From assembly GCF_000814675.1 (NCBI RefSeq), contig NZ_JWIG01000013.1, forward strand, positions 1 to 64,000: a stretch of DNA of 64,000 bases, read 5' to 3'. This stretch comes from Pseudoalteromonas distincta (lineage in GTDB: Bacteria; Pseudomonadota; Gammaproteobacteria; Enterobacterales; Alteromonadaceae). The translations under genes and the position numbers were made by a program. The notes under the pieces were generated by a model, which did no database searches, was not told the DNA's origin, and worked only from the letters and a program-made list of their open reading frames with translations. Below, one piece after another: positions 55,978 to 64,000 of the stretch (positions within the stretch are counted from its first letter, which is position 1; every line of letters starts with the position of its first letter).

Positions 55978-57463
55978 ATGCTGGGCAATACTGCTTTAAA
56001 AACTCATGATGAGATGGTAATTGGCTGACGCGTTGCTCTATTTGTTGCTTAATACCGTGTAAAAAACGGGTGAGTTCTTCATCACTCATCATGCTGGCTA
56101 TTAAGTGATGTTGATTAGGCTCAATACCCTGACCAAGCATAACTTGCACCCACGAATCGACTCTAAAAATGTCGCCATCGTCTAAAAATACACGGCCGGT
56201 TTGCTTAAAAAGATCAATTTTATGCTGAAGCGTTTTTGGCACTTCCATGGCGCTACAATGTTGCCAAAACTCACTGTCATCGCGATTAGTTACTTTGTAG
56301 TGCAGCACAATAAAGTCGCGAATATTTTCAATTTCGCTTTTAAGTTGTTTGTTGTATTCGTCAATGGCGTGATTGGTAATGCCATTAAACGGAAATAAAC
56401 GCATAAAGCGGATAATACCCGACATAATTAAGTGAATGCTGGTGGACTCAAGTGGCTCTACAAAACCGCTAGCAAGGCCAAGCGCTAGGCAGTTTTTGTT
56501 CCAGCCTTTTAAGCGCCGCCCTGTTTTAAATTTAATAATACGGGGCTCTGTAAGCGGCTCGCCCTCAATGTTATTTAATAGTAGCGCTTTGGCTTGTTCG
56601 TCATCCATATATTGGCTGCAATAAACTAATCCGTTGCCTACACGGTTTTGCAGCGGTATACGCCATTGCCAGCCGCTTTTGTGGGCAATAGAGCGGGTAA
56701 GTGGCAATACGGTCTCGCTGGTTGATTTTGTTTGCACCGCAATGGCGCTGTTACACGGTAGTAAATGCGACCAGTCTTCGTAGCCAGTATGCAATGCTTG
56801 CTCTATTAATAAGCCTCTAAAGCCGGTGCAATCAATAAAAAAGTCGCCGTTAATGTGCTCGCCATTATTTAAAATCAATGATTCTATATGGCCCGTTGTA
56901 GTGTTTTTTACTACTTTTTGTATTTTACCTTCAATGCGTTTTACACCTAATGGCTCTGAAAATTCACGTAAAAACTGCGCGTAACGCGTGGCATCCATAT
57001 GGTAGGCATAGTTAATAGGGTTTTGCTGATTAAACGCAAATTTACCGGCTTTAGCTGCTTGCAGCTCGTAGCAGTAATCGCCAAATGGGTTGTTTATTCC
57101 TAAAGCTTTGCCTTGTAGCCAAAAGTGATGAAATTCACCCGCCCAACATTCTTTGCCCGTTGCGCCAAATGAGTGAATATAATGCGTGTTTTCATCGCCC
57201 CAGTTTTCAAAGCTAATACCTAATTTAAAACTGGCTTGAGTGGCTTTCATAAATGCTTGCTCGTTTATACCCAGCAATTTATGAAATGTACGAATAGGCG
57301 GAATTGTTGCTTCGCCAACACCCACAGTGCCAATATCGTCAGATTCAACAAGGGTTATGTTTATATTGTTACCAACTAGTTTAGCAAGTGCCGCTGCGGC
57401 CATCCAACCTGCAGTGCCGCCTCCAGCAATTACTACGTTTTTAACAGCGTTTGTTTTAGTCAT
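55976..57463 (-). CDS. Tryptophan halogenase-like flavoprotein 1
   Basis: This 495-residue protein has the FAD motif VIAGGGTAGWMAAAALA. The lysine of flavin halogenases is in QASFKLGISFENW (K80), the tryptophan motif in GWQWRIP (265-270), and the glutamate in GFVEPLESTS (E339). FAD-dependent halogenases use chloride or bromide and FADH2. ATG at 57463 overlaps the upstream stop by 8 bases; 57478 is an alternative. It follows a second halogenase-like gene and a large TonB receptor on the same strand. The natural substrate is unknown. Confidence 0.87.
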   Translation of the reverse strand: MTKTNAVKNVVIAGGGTAGWMAAAALAKLVGNNINITLVESDDIGTVGVGEATIPPIRTFHKLLGINEQAFMKATQASFKLGISFENWGDENTHYIHSFGATGKECWAGEFHHFWLQGKALGINNPFGDYCYELQAAKAGKFAFNQQNPINYAYHMDATRYAQFLREFSEPLGVKRIEGKIQKVVKNTTTGHIESLILNNGEHINGDFFIDCTGFRGLLIEQALHTGYEDWSHLLPCNSAIAVQTKSTSETVLPLTRSIAHKSGWQWRIPLQNRVGNGLVYCSQYMDDEQAKALLLNNIEGEPLTEPRIIKFKTGRRLKGWNKNCLALGLASGFVEPLESTSIHLIMSGIIRFMRLFPFNGITNHAIDEYNKQLKSEIENIRDFIVLHYKVTNRDDSEFWQHCSAMEVPKTLQHKIDLFKQTGRVFLDDGDIFRVDSWVQVMLGQGIEPNQHHLIASMMSDEELTRFLHGIKQQIEQRVSQLPSHHEFLKQYCPA

Positions 57464-59006
57464 TATGTGGCTGCCCATTATTTGATAAAAGATGATTTAA
57501 AAGCGCGCGATTACTTGGCAGTCCATTTAAACACTGCGCTATTTTTTCGCGATTTTGCTGATAATAGTAATCCCCAGCACGTGGGTCGTTAAATGTATTT
57601 TGTGCAGAGATTGTTTGTGTATCAAAGCCCATGCCATATAAAACGTATTGGTAACTGCTTGATGAAAACACTTCTTCGTTTTCGATAAAATCAAAGCGGC
57701 TAGGGGGCTGAAATTGCCAAAGTTTAAGTAAGTTTTGCAGGCGCTCGGGCGCGGTATTTAAATTACTAATATCTTGCCAATACGGAGTGTCGTCGCGCTC
57801 GCTTAGCACATAATGAAGTTTTAAAAACTCAATAACGCGCTGCCAACGAGTGCTAAAACGCTCATTAAAACGCGTTTCAAGCTGGCTCATGTGGGCGCGG
57901 TTTTGCGGGAGTTGCTCGCTTATCATGCTAATTGAAAGCTCAACCATTGCAAGTGCTGACGCTTCAAGAGGCTCTAAAAAGCCAGCAGACATACCCACGG
58001 CAACACAGTTTTTAATCCAAAATTTTTGCCTGTAACCAGGGCTGAATTTTAATACGCGGTAGTTAAGTTGCTCAGCTTGTTGCTCACTGGTAGTTTTAGC
58101 TATGTAGCTTTTTAGAGTATTTGTTGCGCTTTCATCACTTTGATATTTACTGCTAAATACATAACCTGTACCACGGCGCGTTGGTAGGGCTATATCCCAA
58201 ATCCAGCCGTTACTTTGCGCTGTAGATAGCGTAGCAGAGGCAATTGGCTGATCGATGTGTGCATTAGGTATTTGCGCCGCAACAGCGCTGTTATTAAATA
58301 AAATATGATCTTGCGCTATGAACTCACTATTAAAATGCTCACCAATTAAACGAGCACAAGAGCCTGAGCAATCTATAAATAAATCACCTGTTATATCGCC
58401 ATTATTATTTGTTTTTAATGAAGCAATATAGCCATGTACGTCGTTAATAACCTCGGTTACATCGTCAATAATATGTGTAACGTTTAGGTTTTTAACGCAG
58501 TGATTTTTTAAAAACTCAGCAAATTTACCCGCATCTAAATGATAGCCATAGTTGGTGACCGCTGCATATTCGGGTGTTTGTAATTGCTTTGGTGCTAGTG
58601 CTGCTTGGCATACAAAGCTTTGCATATTAACAACGTCGGCAAATTTTTGATCAGGTGCAATACGTTGCCAGCTGGCGTGTAAATTAGTGTGCTCGTAGCC
58701 TTGTGGATTCATAAAAGGGTGGTAGTAGTTTTCTCCCTCGCTGAGGTTGCGCCAATTTATAAATTTAGAACCTTGCTTAAATGATGCGTCGCACTGGGTT
58801 ATAAAATCACTTTCTTTAATGCCAATGCGCTGTAGCGTGTTGCGCATTGACGGCCATGTGCCTTCGCCCACACCCAATATAGGCACGTTTGCCGACTCCA
58901 CTAACGTTACATTAAGGTGCGGGTGTTCGGCAGCTAATAAGCCTGCGCTTAGCCAGCCGGCAGTACCACCACCTAAAACGACTATTTTTGTTATTGGTTT
59001 GGTCAT
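57456..59006 (-). CDS. Tryptophan halogenase-like flavoprotein 2
   Basis: This 516-residue relative of the neighbouring protein has VVLGGGTAGWLSAGLLA, the lysine in CDASFKQGSKFINW (K77), GWIWDIALP in place of WxWxIP, and EPLEAS (E348). The serine that follows the glutamate in PrnA-type enzymes is alanine here (A349). Both proteins may act together or on different forms of a substrate. AGGGTG precedes the ATG. It starts 102 bases after the TonB receptor stop. Confidence 0.85.
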   Translation of the reverse strand: MTKPITKIVVLGGGTAGWLSAGLLAAEHPHLNVTLVESANVPILGVGEGTWPSMRNTLQRIGIKESDFITQCDASFKQGSKFINWRNLSEGENYYHPFMNPQGYEHTNLHASWQRIAPDQKFADVVNMQSFVCQAALAPKQLQTPEYAAVTNYGYHLDAGKFAEFLKNHCVKNLNVTHIIDDVTEVINDVHGYIASLKTNNNGDITGDLFIDCSGSCARLIGEHFNSEFIAQDHILFNNSAVAAQIPNAHIDQPIASATLSTAQSNGWIWDIALPTRRGTGYVFSSKYQSDESATNTLKSYIAKTTSEQQAEQLNYRVLKFSPGYRQKFWIKNCVAVGMSAGFLEPLEASALAMVELSISMISEQLPQNRAHMSQLETRFNERFSTRWQRVIEFLKLHYVLSERDDTPYWQDISNLNTAPERLQNLLKLWQFQPPSRFDFIENEEVFSSSSYQYVLYGMGFDTQTISAQNTFNDPRAGDYYYQQNREKIAQCLNGLPSNRALLNHLLSNNGQPHND

Positions 59007-59063
59007 GAGTTAACACCCTAAAGTTGATAACAATTAAACTAGCATTAATACTGTTTTAAATAC

Positions 59064-59096
59064 AAAAAAGCCGCTAGTAAAAACTAACGGCTTTAC
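59064..59096 (-). terminator. Terminator-like hairpin after the TonB receptor
   Basis: On the minus strand AAAGCCGTTAG and CTAGCGGCTTT form a stem followed by TTT. It lies between the receptor and halogenase-like genes, so some transcripts may end here and others continue. Confidence 0.65.
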
Positions 59097-59108
59097 TTTG
59101 TATTACCT

Positions 59109-62075
59109 TTAGAAGTTGTAACGCATACCAATATTGTAACGTGCACCTAGCTGTTGTAGGTTCCACAATTGAACTGACGTACGGCCATGTTCGCGGCTGT
59201 TTTGCTCAGTAATATTAAGGCCTTCAACAAAAAACGATAGTTGTTCGCTGTAGTTGTACGCAACATTAAAGTCGATTTGATAATATTCTTCAGTAAAGCC
59301 TGGCTCGTTTACGTATCGAGCTGCGCTATTTAAAAACTTATCACGCCAGTTGTAAGCAATACGTGCTTGAAAATCATCGTTTTCGTACATTGCAATAAAG
59401 TTAGCTGTATCGCTTAAACCCACTAGTGCAAATTGTGTAGTAGTAGGGTCAGCGTTTACATCAAAGTCTATGTCGCCATTAACTGTGGTGTAGTTTGCTT
59501 GCACACCAAAACCGCTTTCACCAAAAAAGTGCTGAAAGGCAATTTCAAAACCATCAATAGTGGCATTTTTATTGTTGGTAGGTACTTGCGCTGTAAATTC
59601 TAGTAATGGGTCGTCGCTGTTAGCAATTACATCGTAAGCGGCTTCAAACTCTTCGTAGGTCATAGAGTCAAAATCAACATTGTTTTCTGTTGCGGCAACC
59701 ATTTGAAATAAGTTTGAATCGGTTAGGGCAAGTCCGCGAGATTCTAGCTCAGCAATGGCAGCTTGAGCGCGAGGGCCCGCTGTTGCATCACGTAATCCGT
59801 AGTAGTTTTGCGTCATGGGTGTTAAACCAATAAAGTTTTCGATGTCTTTAGTGTAATAACCTACCGACACATAACTTGTTTCTGCAAAGTACCACTCAGC
59901 AGATACATCAATATTATCTGATTCAAGCGGCACTAAACCAGGATTACCCGTTGACGCTGTAGCTGGTGAAGAACCCGCTAAAAGAGTCGGGGCACCTGGT
60001 ACACCAACAGTCGCTGCTGAACTTAAGTTATCGTAAGTTGGGCGAGCAATTGTAGTGCTATAAGAAAAACGCGCTTTTACGTTTTCAATTACTTCTATGT
60101 CAAAGTCGAAGCTTGGTAAAAAGTGATCGTAGCTAGATTTAAGCGTGAAATCTTCTTTAGCCGAGCCAAAACGAACGTTAAAGTCGTTATTACCTTCCCA
60201 CGCTACTGCGTTAGGTAAATCGATATTAGCCGTTGAGGTAATGTCAGTAGACTCTTGGCGCGCGCCAATAACAATATTGTATGGCATATCGCCAATGTAG
60301 CCATTGTAAGTAAATTGCACAAACGCTGCGGTTATGTCTTCTTCAATGGTGCGGTTAGTTGCAAATGCGCCATCGGCTGCAAAGTTAAAGCCGTATTCTT
60401 CACCTGCCCAGTAACCAATTTGCGATGCGCTGCCGGTGTAACCTTGGTTGAACGAGCCTGATGTATCGTAGTCGTCAAACTCAGCTAAAAAGTTTGTTGG
60501 GTTTAAGTAGCCATCAGGTAGTTCGCCTGGGTTTTCTATACCCCAGTTACCCATTGTATTACGTGTAAGTGATTGCAGTGAATGGCTTTCCATAGAGCGA
60601 GACTCTATACCAAAGTCAATTGCGCCGTTTTCAATTTCGTATTTACCATGGATTCTAAATTCTGTTATTTCAGATTCTTGGCGAGCAAAGTTAGAATCTA
60701 AAATAGACGTACCCACATCAGAGGCATCTAACGTGTTATTACAATTTAGGTTATCTCGGCGGCAATCATCAAAATCGATACTCATTGATGGAAGCTCGCG
60801 GCTAAAATCAACTTCTTGTGCGTTAACTACGTTTGCGCCTAAGCCTGCGTTTACCCAGCTGCCGTAAGGTGCATCTGGTTTGCTAGTGGCTTTTGAATTG
60901 TGCGCATCAAACATAAAGCTCAATTCTGAGTTGAAATAGTACTCAACGTTTAAACCAATAGAGTCGTTTTGGTTAACTTGGTTTAACTCTTGAAACGCTA
61001 AACCTAAATCGCGTGTTTGCTGATCGCGACGTTCTTCTCGGTAATAAATAGGAGTTTTTACCGTGTTGTCGTCAAATGTTAGCGCGCTTTTGTAGTTATC
61101 CATCCAAATTGATTGCTCAGCACGGGCTTCGAATAAATCTTGCTTAGAATATGTGTAATCAAGCGTGGCTGTTAAATCATCAATTGGGCTGTATTGCAGC
61201 GTTAATTGCGCGTTTGTACGAGTACGTTCTCTGTCGGCAATGGTGTAGCGCAAATCTGATGGCATTGAATAAAGCTGGCCAACGGCGGGTGCATTAGTTA
61301 AAACAATATCGTCTGCAGCTTGTGGGATTGTGCCGTCAAAAGCTGATGTATTCCATTGATTTACAAACGCACCTGTTGATGAGCTATCGCGCTGTTGCAT
61401 GCTTGCAGTTAACGAGGCACCAAATTTAGCTTCACTGTCGGTCCAGCTAATTAAACCCGAAAGCTCAGGTGTTATGTCATCACCAACGCGGTTTGTTGAG
61501 TCGTGTAATGCTTTTACGCCAATGCTTGAAACAAAGCCTGGATTGTCGAGCGGGCGAGCCGTATTAATATTAATTGTTGCGCCAATACCACCTGATGCAA
61601 TGCTTGCTTTACCCGTTTTATATACTTCAACCGATTTAACGCTATCAGACGCTAAGTTTGCAAAATCAAATGCACGAGAGCTAGGTGTACCACCGCCTGC
61701 AGGCAAAGATGCCGCCGGCATTGTACGCCCGTTTAGGGTTACCATATTGTAGTCGGGGCCAAAACCACGAACCGTTACTTTAGAGCCTTCACCATTTGAG
61801 CGATCAATCGACACACCCGTAATACGCTGTAGCGACTCGGCTAAGTTGGTATCTGGGAATTTACCAATATCTTCAGCTGATATTGCATCTACAACACCGG
61901 CGGCGTCGCGTTTTAAACGAGTCGACTCTTTAATACTGCTTTTAAAACCAGTAACTTGGATTACTTCAACATCTGTATTTGCTTCTTGTGCATATACAGG
62001 CAAAGAGATTGATGCACCTAAAATCAGAGATAGGCTGGTCGCTATCTTTGTTTTTCTTACAATATGGTTGGACAT
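59109..62075 (-). CDS. Large TonB-dependent receptor of the beta-glucoside locus
   Basis: A signal peptide (ending PVYAQE) precedes the plug (VIQVTGFKSSIKESTRLKR, FPDTNLAESLQRITGVSID, KVTVRGFGPDYNMVTLNGR). A 22-strand barrel follows, ending GARYNIGMRYNF with a terminal Phe. At 988 residues it belongs to the large receptors that import oligosaccharides in Alteromonadales, Caulobacter and Xanthomonas. Two LacI-type operators lie 84 to 136 bases upstream of its ATG. Its location suggests uptake of beta-gluco-oligosaccharides. Confidence 0.9.
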   Translation of the reverse strand: MSNHIVRKTKIATSLSLILGASISLPVYAQEANTDVEVIQVTGFKSSIKESTRLKRDAAGVVDAISAEDIGKFPDTNLAESLQRITGVSIDRSNGEGSKVTVRGFGPDYNMVTLNGRTMPAASLPAGGGTPSSRAFDFANLASDSVKSVEVYKTGKASIASGGIGATININTARPLDNPGFVSSIGVKALHDSTNRVGDDITPELSGLISWTDSEAKFGASLTASMQQRDSSSTGAFVNQWNTSAFDGTIPQAADDIVLTNAPAVGQLYSMPSDLRYTIADRERTRTNAQLTLQYSPIDDLTATLDYTYSKQDLFEARAEQSIWMDNYKSALTFDDNTVKTPIYYREERRDQQTRDLGLAFQELNQVNQNDSIGLNVEYYFNSELSFMFDAHNSKATSKPDAPYGSWVNAGLGANVVNAQEVDFSRELPSMSIDFDDCRRDNLNCNNTLDASDVGTSILDSNFARQESEITEFRIHGKYEIENGAIDFGIESRSMESHSLQSLTRNTMGNWGIENPGELPDGYLNPTNFLAEFDDYDTSGSFNQGYTGSASQIGYWAGEEYGFNFAADGAFATNRTIEEDITAAFVQFTYNGYIGDMPYNIVIGARQESTDITSTANIDLPNAVAWEGNNDFNVRFGSAKEDFTLKSSYDHFLPSFDFDIEVIENVKARFSYSTTIARPTYDNLSSAATVGVPGAPTLLAGSSPATASTGNPGLVPLESDNIDVSAEWYFAETSYVSVGYYTKDIENFIGLTPMTQNYYGLRDATAGPRAQAAIAELESRGLALTDSNLFQMVAATENNVDFDSMTYEEFEAAYDVIANSDDPLLEFTAQVPTNNKNATIDGFEIAFQHFFGESGFGVQANYTTVNGDIDFDVNADPTTTQFALVGLSDTANFIAMYENDDFQARIAYNWRDKFLNSAARYVNEPGFTEEYYQIDFNVAYNYSEQLSFFVEGLNITEQNSREHGRTSVQLWNLQQLGARYNIGMRYNF

Positions 62076-62158
62076 TCGGTTTCCCTCGCGCTTTTATCAT
62101 TATTATTAACAGCTTGTATGGGGCTGTTATTGTGTAGTTATAAACATTGTCAAATGTG

Positions 62159-62172
62159 TGGAAGCGCTTCCA
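62159..62172. promoter_or_regulatory. LacI-type operator upstream of the TonB receptor, site 1
   Basis: A perfect TGGAAGCGCTTCCA palindrome lies 84 bases before the receptor start, identical to the glycosidase promoter sites. Confidence 0.82.
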
Positions 62173-62197
62173 GAAAGATCTGATTAACTAGAATTTG

Positions 62198-62211
62198 TGG
62201 AAGCGCTTCCA
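62198..62211. promoter_or_regulatory. LacI-type operator upstream of the TonB receptor, site 2
   Basis: A second identical palindrome lies 39 bases centre-to-centre from site 1. Both sites are followed by AGAAA. Confidence 0.82.
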
Positions 62212-62751
62212 GAAATGCTAGTTTATATTTTGAATAGGGTCAACTGTTGTTTTAATAAAATGAGACTAAATTGTTTTTAAAATGTATGTTTTTTGGATTT
62301 AATTTTATTTAAATTATAAATTACAATTGGTTATAAAAAACCGTTTGAAATAGTGCGGTAACAACATTTTATTATAAGAAAACCAATTATTGATTAATTT
62401 AGTTATTTACACACTTTTATAAGGTGTTTAAATCAGCTTTTAATACTAGCTAAAATTAATAAATCGGCCGTTGGTCACTCAACAAAAAATAGGTACATTT
62501 GCTAACTTAGCGAAAATGCCGATGTAGTGATTATGTACAACGCAATTGAAGCAATCGCATCAAGCGGCGGTTCTAACTCAGTTTATGAATCGGTCATTAA
62601 AAACCAGTGGTTGTTTAAAAAATCGTTAATTAAATCACTAAAAAGTAACGTAGTTTTTGCAGAAGATGGTTTAAAAATAAACTTATAAAGTATTGCGCAT
62701 AAGGTGTTGCGAGTCGCTAGTTTTATCGCTATTTTAAAGGCTCTCTCATAG
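62212..62751. other. AT-rich intergenic region with a short gene remnant
   Basis: Most of this region is AT-rich and featureless. A short open stretch at 62533-62692 begins MYNAIEAIASSGGSNSVYES and ends DGLKINL. It can be read back to an in-frame stop about 27 bases upstream and has no ribosome site. It may be the 3' remnant of a lost gene. Confidence 0.4.
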
Positions 62752-63423
62752 ATGGATTTTATTATGCGCATTAAATTTTTAGCGAGCTTTTATTCTTTCT
62801 TCTTGTTTGCTCTGTTTGGTTGTGACGATCAAAGTATGGCAATTCAAGGTAGTCCTCAGCTAAATAATAATGTAAGTAACTCACCCTCTAATCTCAAAGT
62901 AAACACGCCTTCAGCAGCTCAAACACACGAACCCGCTTTAGTGGTCGGTATGCTAGCAACACATTGTAAAAGTAATGAAGCAGCCTACATTAACGCAAAA
63001 ATGCATAAAGTTGTGCGTAACCCAGATGAAAATACAGCCTACAAGTTAGAGCCTACCGATAAAGTGCTTTCTATTTGCGTTGCAAAAGATGACTCATCGC
63101 TTAGTTATCGATTTGGTAGAGTTAATGACATAGGGCTTGAAAAAGAAGCTACACCAGATGCACCATTTGGTAGTTACTACAGGCAAGTAGGGCGTATTGG
63201 CGAGAGTATTTTATTTTTTAGTAACGGCGAATATCATTATTATATTATTAACTCAGGCGGTATGGGCAGTGGTGTAACCGTTAATGTTTATAAAAATGAC
63301 ACGCTTATAACTGAGCTGTTTTCGGGTAATGATCCTTACGATGATTTTGTTATAGCAACCGATTTAAATTTCCCTAAAAAATTGGTTAGCGAAAAACAGC
63401 CATTTAATAAGCAAATGCAGTAA
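62752..63423 (+). CDS. Predicted lipoprotein, function unknown
   Basis: A signal peptide with lipobox FALFGC indicates lipidation. A low-complexity Ser/Asn/Pro linker follows, then a domain of about 150 residues with ATHCKSNEAAYINAKMH, DKVLSICVAKDDSSLSYRFG and SGGMGSGVTVNVYKND. I do not recognise the family. A start at 62764 (MRIKFLAS) is an alternative. The Crp-like gene begins 3 bases after it, so they may be co-transcribed. Confidence 0.7.
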   Translation: MDFIMRIKFLASFYSFFLFALFGCDDQSMAIQGSPQLNNNVSNSPSNLKVNTPSAAQTHEPALVVGMLATHCKSNEAAYINAKMHKVVRNPDENTAYKLEPTDKVLSICVAKDDSSLSYRFGRVNDIGLEKEATPDAPFGSYYRQVGRIGESILFFSNGEYHYYIINSGGMGSGVTVNVYKNDTLITELFSGNDPYDDFVIATDLNFPKKLVSEKQPFNKQMQ

Positions 63424-63426
63424 ATA

Positions 63427-64000
63427 ATGACTCCACAGCAGCAAAACGTTATAGAGCAAGGGCATTGGTTTAAAAACCGTAGCGCTTACTTAAAAAGCTT
63501 TTTATTAACGCAGGGCAAAACGCTCTCGCTAAAAGCTCAGCAATCGTTATTTTTGCGAGGTGATAAGCACGATGGAATTTATGCAGTGCTTAGCGGCGTG
63601 GTGCGTATTAGTGGCGTAAGTAACGAAGGCAAAGAAGCCGTATTGAGTTTTATTGATTCATCACTGTGGTTTGGCGAAGTTACCTTGTTTGATGGTGGCC
63701 TGCGCACTCATGATGTATATGCACAAACTGATGTTGTGCTTTTTTACGTGCCTCAACGCGAGCTTGAACAGCTATTAAACAAGCAGCCACAATATTGGCA
63801 GGAGTTTGGTTTATTGTTGGCACAAAAGTTACGCCTAATGTTTAGCTCAATGGAAGATCACGCATTACTAAGCGCTGAGCAAAAAGTATGCAATCGACTT
63901 TTAATGCTCAGCGAGCATACAGAGCACTTAACACCGCTTGTTTTATCTCAGCAGCAACTTGCTGATATGACCTACCTAACGCGCCAAACTATTAATCAAA
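63427..64000 (+). CDS. Crp/Fnr-family transcriptional regulator, cut by window edge
   Basis: The frame begins MTPQQQNVIEQGHWFKNRSA and stays open to the edge. A cyclic-nucleotide-binding-like domain spans about residues 30-130 (LRGDKHDGIYAVLSGVVRIS, GEVTLFDGG). A helix-turn-helix starts near the end (LSQQQLADMTYLTRQTINQ). No cluster of N-terminal cysteines is seen, which argues against an Fnr-type oxygen sensor. The C-terminal part of the HTH is missing. Confidence 0.85.
   Translation, partial: MTPQQQNVIEQGHWFKNRSAYLKSFLLTQGKTLSLKAQQSLFLRGDKHDGIYAVLSGVVRISGVSNEGKEAVLSFIDSSLWFGEVTLFDGGLRTHDVYAQTDVVLFYVPQRELEQLLNKQPQYWQEFGLLLAQKLRLMFSSMEDHALLSAEQKVCNRLLMLSEHTEHLTPLVLSQQQLADMTYLTRQTINQ

Noticed and set aside
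1..64000. tRNA or rRNA genes
   Set aside because: I looked for the TTCGA loop with flanking stems and for 16S/23S signatures and saw none; a tRNA scan would be decisive.

Overview
The window looks like chromosomal DNA of a marine gammaproteobacterium of the Alteromonadales, most likely Pseudoalteromonas. This rests on the AT-rich composition, two TonB-dependent receptors, several sodium-coupled transporters, an E. coli-type lysine riboswitch before lysC, a GH1/GH3 beta-glucoside locus with tryptophan-halogenase-like flavoproteins, and dispersed palindromic repeats. The genus is inference; no marker gene in the window fixes it.

Layout. 1-752: end of an IS3-family insertion sequence. 816-5146: RND efflux pair on the minus strand. 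5316-8422: a cysteine-cluster protein, a TonB receptor and an MsrA-like reductase. 8942-14199: a DUF4136 lipoprotein and a complete mksF-mksE-mksB alternative condensin operon. 14422-21429: NhaD antiporter, lysine riboswitch and lysC, a phosphopantetheinyl transferase, an NSS transporter, D-lactate dehydrogenase and glutathione peroxidase. 21551-25116: a beta-hydroxyacid dehydrogenase and exonuclease I, separated by a five-copy 245-bp repeat array. 25470-32443: an unrecognised coiled-coil membrane protein, two of three near-duplicate secreted-protein cassettes, a CPA1 antiporter, a small barrel protein and a porin.

32701-41601 is a catabolic island: a GcvA-like LysR regulator, a BCCT transporter and a five-gene operon (Rieske oxygenase, aldehyde dehydrogenase, rubredoxin-reductase fusion, DAO-type FAD oxidoreductase, EutQ-like cupin). 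Together they suggest uptake and oxidative breakdown of a betaine-like or other amine compound. The substrate cannot be read from the sequence. A third copy of the secreted-protein cassette follows at 41712-42335.

42805-48847 holds a lipoprotein, a two-gene SPFH-like unit, a YrhK-like protein, an M23 peptidase and an MFS transporter. 48867-62211 is a beta-glucoside locus: LacI regulator, GPH symporter, GH1, GH3 lipoprotein, two halogenase-like flavoproteins and a large TonB receptor. The two promoter regions each carry a pair of perfect GGAAGCGCTTCC palindromes, which ties the halogenase-like genes and receptor to sugar control. The window ends in a lipoprotein and a truncated Crp/Fnr regulator.

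The most unusual non-coding signals are four. A family of structured palindromic repeats lies in three gaps, each between convergent genes. A 266-bp MITE-like element appears to have inserted inside the terminator of the GH3 gene. Three cassettes share an almost identical leader of about 125 bp. The halogenase-like genes belong to the putative LacI-type regulon.
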